A stretch of 16,840 nucleotides of DNA from the NCBI GenBank assembly GCA_016193545.1, contig JACPSA010000024.1, forward strand, positions 1 through 16,840. The letters are read 5' to 3'. A program made the position numbers and the translations under genes. Under the pieces are notes generated by a model, which worked only from the letters and a program-made list of their open reading frames with translations, had not been told where the DNA came from and did no database searches. This stretch comes from Chloroflexota bacterium. GTDB taxonomy: Bacteria > Chloroflexota > Dehalococcoidia > Dehalococcoidales > UBA2162. Below are positions 14,636-16,840 of this stretch, in pieces. Numbering within the stretch: the first letter of the stretch is position 1; each line of letters begins with the position of its first letter.

Positions 14636-14694
14636 GAATTCTAATGCTCCAGCGTGTTTCTTGATAAAAGTCAGACAGGGACTCTCTATTAACG

Positions 14695-15900
14695 ATGGTT
14701 GATTTAGAGCTAATAAAGCAGATTTCCCAGTCTTCACCGACCAAGATTATATTGCTGGTGATGGATGGGCTGGGCGGATTGCCTCATCCGGCAACCGGAA
14801 AGACAGAGCTAGAAACAGCCAGCACGCCGAATCTAGATAAACTGGCGGGTGAAGGCGTATGCGGTCTCAGTGACCCGGTAGGTGCCGGGATTACTCCGGG
14901 TAGCGGTCCGGGGCACCTGGCTTTGTTCGGTTATGACCCGGTGAACTTCAGCATTGGCCGCGGTGTCTTCGAGACAATTGGCATCGATTTTGACCTTCAG
15001 CCGGGGGATGTCGCTGCTCGGGGTAACTTCAGTACCATGGATAAAGCGGGCTTAATTACCGACCGCCGTGCCGGCCGTATTTCTACGGAGAAGAATACCG
15101 AGTTGTGCCGCTTGCTGGACGGAATGACAATAGAAGGCGTCAGTGTTTTTGTCCGCCCGGTAAAGGAGCATCGCTTCATTACTGTGTTCCGGGGAGATGG
15201 TCTGGCGGCCGATGTCACTGATTCTGACCCGGAGCAATCGGGGGTCAGCCCGAAAACGATTGCTGCTCTAAAGCCGGAAGCCGTCAAAATGGCTGATATC
15301 GCCAATCGATTTGTTGCCCGGGCAAAGACAATTCTGGCGGGACGTGTCCCCGCCAACATGGTCATTATGCGCGGCTTCTCCAAACGACCACACCTGCCGG
15401 GCATGAATGAGATTTATAAACTGAAACCAGCCGCCATTGCTGATTACCCGATGTATCGCGGACTGGCCAGACTGGTCGGTATGCAGATTCTGGAGACGGG
15501 GGCAACTATTAAGGATGAATTTAAGACGCTGACACGGAACTACAACGACTTTGACTTTTTCTTTTTACACGTGAAGGAGACCGATGCTGCCGGCGAAGAT
15601 GGCGACTTCGACAGAAAGGTAAAGATTATAGAAGAGGTTGATAAGGCGTTACCGGAATTGACTGCCAGGCACCCCGATGTTATTGTGGTTACCGGTGACC
15701 ATTCCACGCCAGCACTGCTTAAGGGACATAGCTGGCATCCGGTGCCGTTACTTTTGAATTCCAGATGGTGCCGTCCCGACCGTGTCACTAAGTTTTCCGA
15801 ATCAGCCTGCATTACGGGCGGACTGGGCAGGTTCCCGGCCACACAGATTATGCCACTGGCGATGGCCAATGCCCTCAAGCTGGCTAAATTTGGGGCATAG
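14695..15900 (+). CDS. apgM: 2,3-bisphosphoglycerate-independent phosphoglycerate mutase, archaeal type
   Basis: Interconverts 3-phosphoglycerate and 2-phosphoglycerate without the bisphosphate cofactor. It has 401 residues, matching the archaeal/ApgM branch of the alkaline phosphatase superfamily rather than the about 510-residue GpmI. Metal and catalytic marks are VMDGLGG (Asp ligand, about 23-29), the phosphoserine region TPGSGPGHLALFGYDP, FFLHVKETDAAGEDGD, VVTGDHSTP and KGHSWHPVPLLL. The start is ATG 14695, which gives the normal N-terminus, but no clear ribosome site precedes it. It lies 59 bases after pgk and before tpiA, consistent with a triose-phosphate cluster. Confidence 0.95.
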   Translation: MVDLELIKQISQSSPTKIILLVMDGLGGLPHPATGKTELETASTPNLDKLAGEGVCGLSDPVGAGITPGSGPGHLALFGYDPVNFSIGRGVFETIGIDFDLQPGDVAARGNFSTMDKAGLITDRRAGRISTEKNTELCRLLDGMTIEGVSVFVRPVKEHRFITVFRGDGLAADVTDSDPEQSGVSPKTIAALKPEAVKMADIANRFVARAKTILAGRVPANMVIMRGFSKRPHLPGMNEIYKLKPAAIADYPMYRGLARLVGMQILETGATIKDEFKTLTRNYNDFDFFFLHVKETDAAGEDGDFDRKVKIIEEVDKALPELTARHPDVIVVTGDHSTPALLKGHSWHPVPLLLNSRWCRPDRVTKFSESACITGGLGRFPATQIMPLAMANALKLAKFGA

Positions 15901-15944
15901 AGGAACGAAGCCCTTCAAAAATTAAGGGTGAGGCTGTCTGAAAA

Positions 15945-16028
<84 letters not shown>

Positions 16029-16101
16029 ACTTAGGAAGCGGTGTTTTCGGATTGTCTTCATGAGGGATGGGCTTTACAGAAAATCGTTTTAGGAGACTAG
16101 A

Positions 16102-16840
16102 ATGCGCATTCCGATGATTGCCGGTAACTGGAAAATGAATACTACCGTCAGTGAAGCTGTAAAGCTGGTTAATGACATGCGCCGCGGACTTGATGCCATC
16201 GATAGTGTTGATAAGGTTATTTGCCCGCCCTTCGTTTCTCTGGTTAACATAAAGGAGCTGATTAAAGGGACATCAATAAAACTGGGGGCACAGAATGTCT
16301 ATTTTGAGGAGAAGGGGGCTTATACCGGTGAGATTTCCCCGCTGATGCTGGCTGGCGTATGTGAATTTGTTATTATCGGGCACTCTGAGCGCCGGCAATA
16401 TTTCAATGAGACCGGAGAAATTGCTAATAAGAAGGTACGGGCAGCCCTCAAGGTCGGACTGAAGCCTATTTTGTGTGTCGGGGAAAGATTAGCCGACAAC
16501 GAGGCGGGAAGGACAGCCGAGGTCGTCACCGAGCAGTTGCGGTCGTCCCTGGGCGGAATTAGTGCTCCTGACACTTTGACTATCGCCTATGAACCGGTCT
16601 GGGCAATAGGTACGGGTAAGGCAGCTACCGGCCAGCAATCGAACCAGACCATTGGATTTATCCGCTCCCGTGTTGCTGAATTATATAATGATAGTTTTGC
16701 CCGTAAGGTTCGTATCCTTTACGGCGGCAGCGTCACCGCCGACAATATTGCCGAGTTTATCCGGCAGACGGAGATAGACGGTGCTCTGGTCGGTGGTGCC
16801 AGCCTGAAGGCGGACCAATTTGTCAGTATTGTTAAGCAGA
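16102..16840 (+). CDS. tpiA: triosephosphate isomerase, last few residues cut by the window edge
   Basis: Interconverts dihydroxyacetone phosphate and glyceraldehyde 3-phosphate. The frame is open to the right edge; 246 residues are visible of about 250. Catalytic sites are the N/K pair in AGNWKMN (8-14), the electrophilic histidine in IIGHSERR (about 91-98), the base glutamate in AYEPVWAIGTG (about 164-174), and the phosphate loops LYGGSV and LVGGASL near the C-terminus. The ATG at 16102 has AGGAG (16091-16095) at 6 bases. It follows apgM on the same strand but is separated from it by the palindromic repeat. It supplies the same triose pool used by Pgk and Dxs. Confidence 0.97.
   Translation, partial: MRIPMIAGNWKMNTTVSEAVKLVNDMRRGLDAIDSVDKVICPPFVSLVNIKELIKGTSIKLGAQNVYFEEKGAYTGEISPLMLAGVCEFVIIGHSERRQYFNETGEIANKKVRAALKVGLKPILCVGERLADNEAGRTAEVVTEQLRSSLGGISAPDTLTIAYEPVWAIGTGKAATGQQSNQTIGFIRSRVAELYNDSFARKVRILYGGSVTADNIAEFIRQTEIDGALVGGASLKADQFVSIVKQ

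Overview
The window reads as ordinary, gene-dense bacterial chromosome (GC near 50% by eye) from an anaerobe. The gene set is a flavin-based Nfn/Sud-type oxidoreductase pair, an archaeal-type cofactor-independent phosphoglycerate mutase next to pgk and tpiA, the DXP isoprenoid pathway enzyme Dxs, and a tandem DUF1540 protein. This combination would fit a Chloroflexota / Dehalococcoidia lineage. That assignment is inference from gene content and not from a marker gene, so confidence is moderate.

Layout. Minus strand, 1-3358: an MFS exporter, then a two-gene redox operon, the NfnA-like FAD/2Fe-2S subunit followed by the NfnB/GltD-like subunit, which runs off the left edge. The exporter is divergent from a small cysteine-rich tandem DUF1540 gene (3508-3786, +). 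That gene is followed by a run of three hairpins ending in a Rho-independent terminator. Next comes an unusual 280-base leader ahead of typA/bipA, with a 17-codon open frame whose stop codon touches the typA start. Plus strand, 6117-10423: a strong promoter drives a compact three-gene efflux operon of HlyD-type fusion protein, double-ATPase ABC protein and ABC-2 permease (YbhG/YbhF/YbhS-like). Minus strand, 10455-11228: tRNA-Arg(TCT) with its own promoter, and a DedA membrane protein whose promoter predicts a leaderless GTG start. Plus strand, 11311-16840: dxs, ending in a terminator hairpin built from its last codons, then pgk, apgM and tpiA (cut by the right edge). A palindromic intergenic repeat with ATTCCC/GGGAAT arms sits between apgM and tpiA.

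How the genes fit together: TpiA, Pgk and ApgM are three steps of the triose part of glycolysis/gluconeogenesis (no GAPDH gene is in the window), and Dxs draws glyceraldehyde 3-phosphate and pyruvate from the same pool into isoprenoid precursors. The Nfn-like pair would balance NADH, NADPH and ferredoxin.

I did not find a new multi-gene system, CRISPR array, phage or insertion sequence. The points most worth a second look are regulatory: the typA leader, the leaderless DedA start, the hairpin cluster after the DUF1540 gene, the terminator inside dxs, a 13-base motif shared by two upstream regions, and the palindromic repeat.
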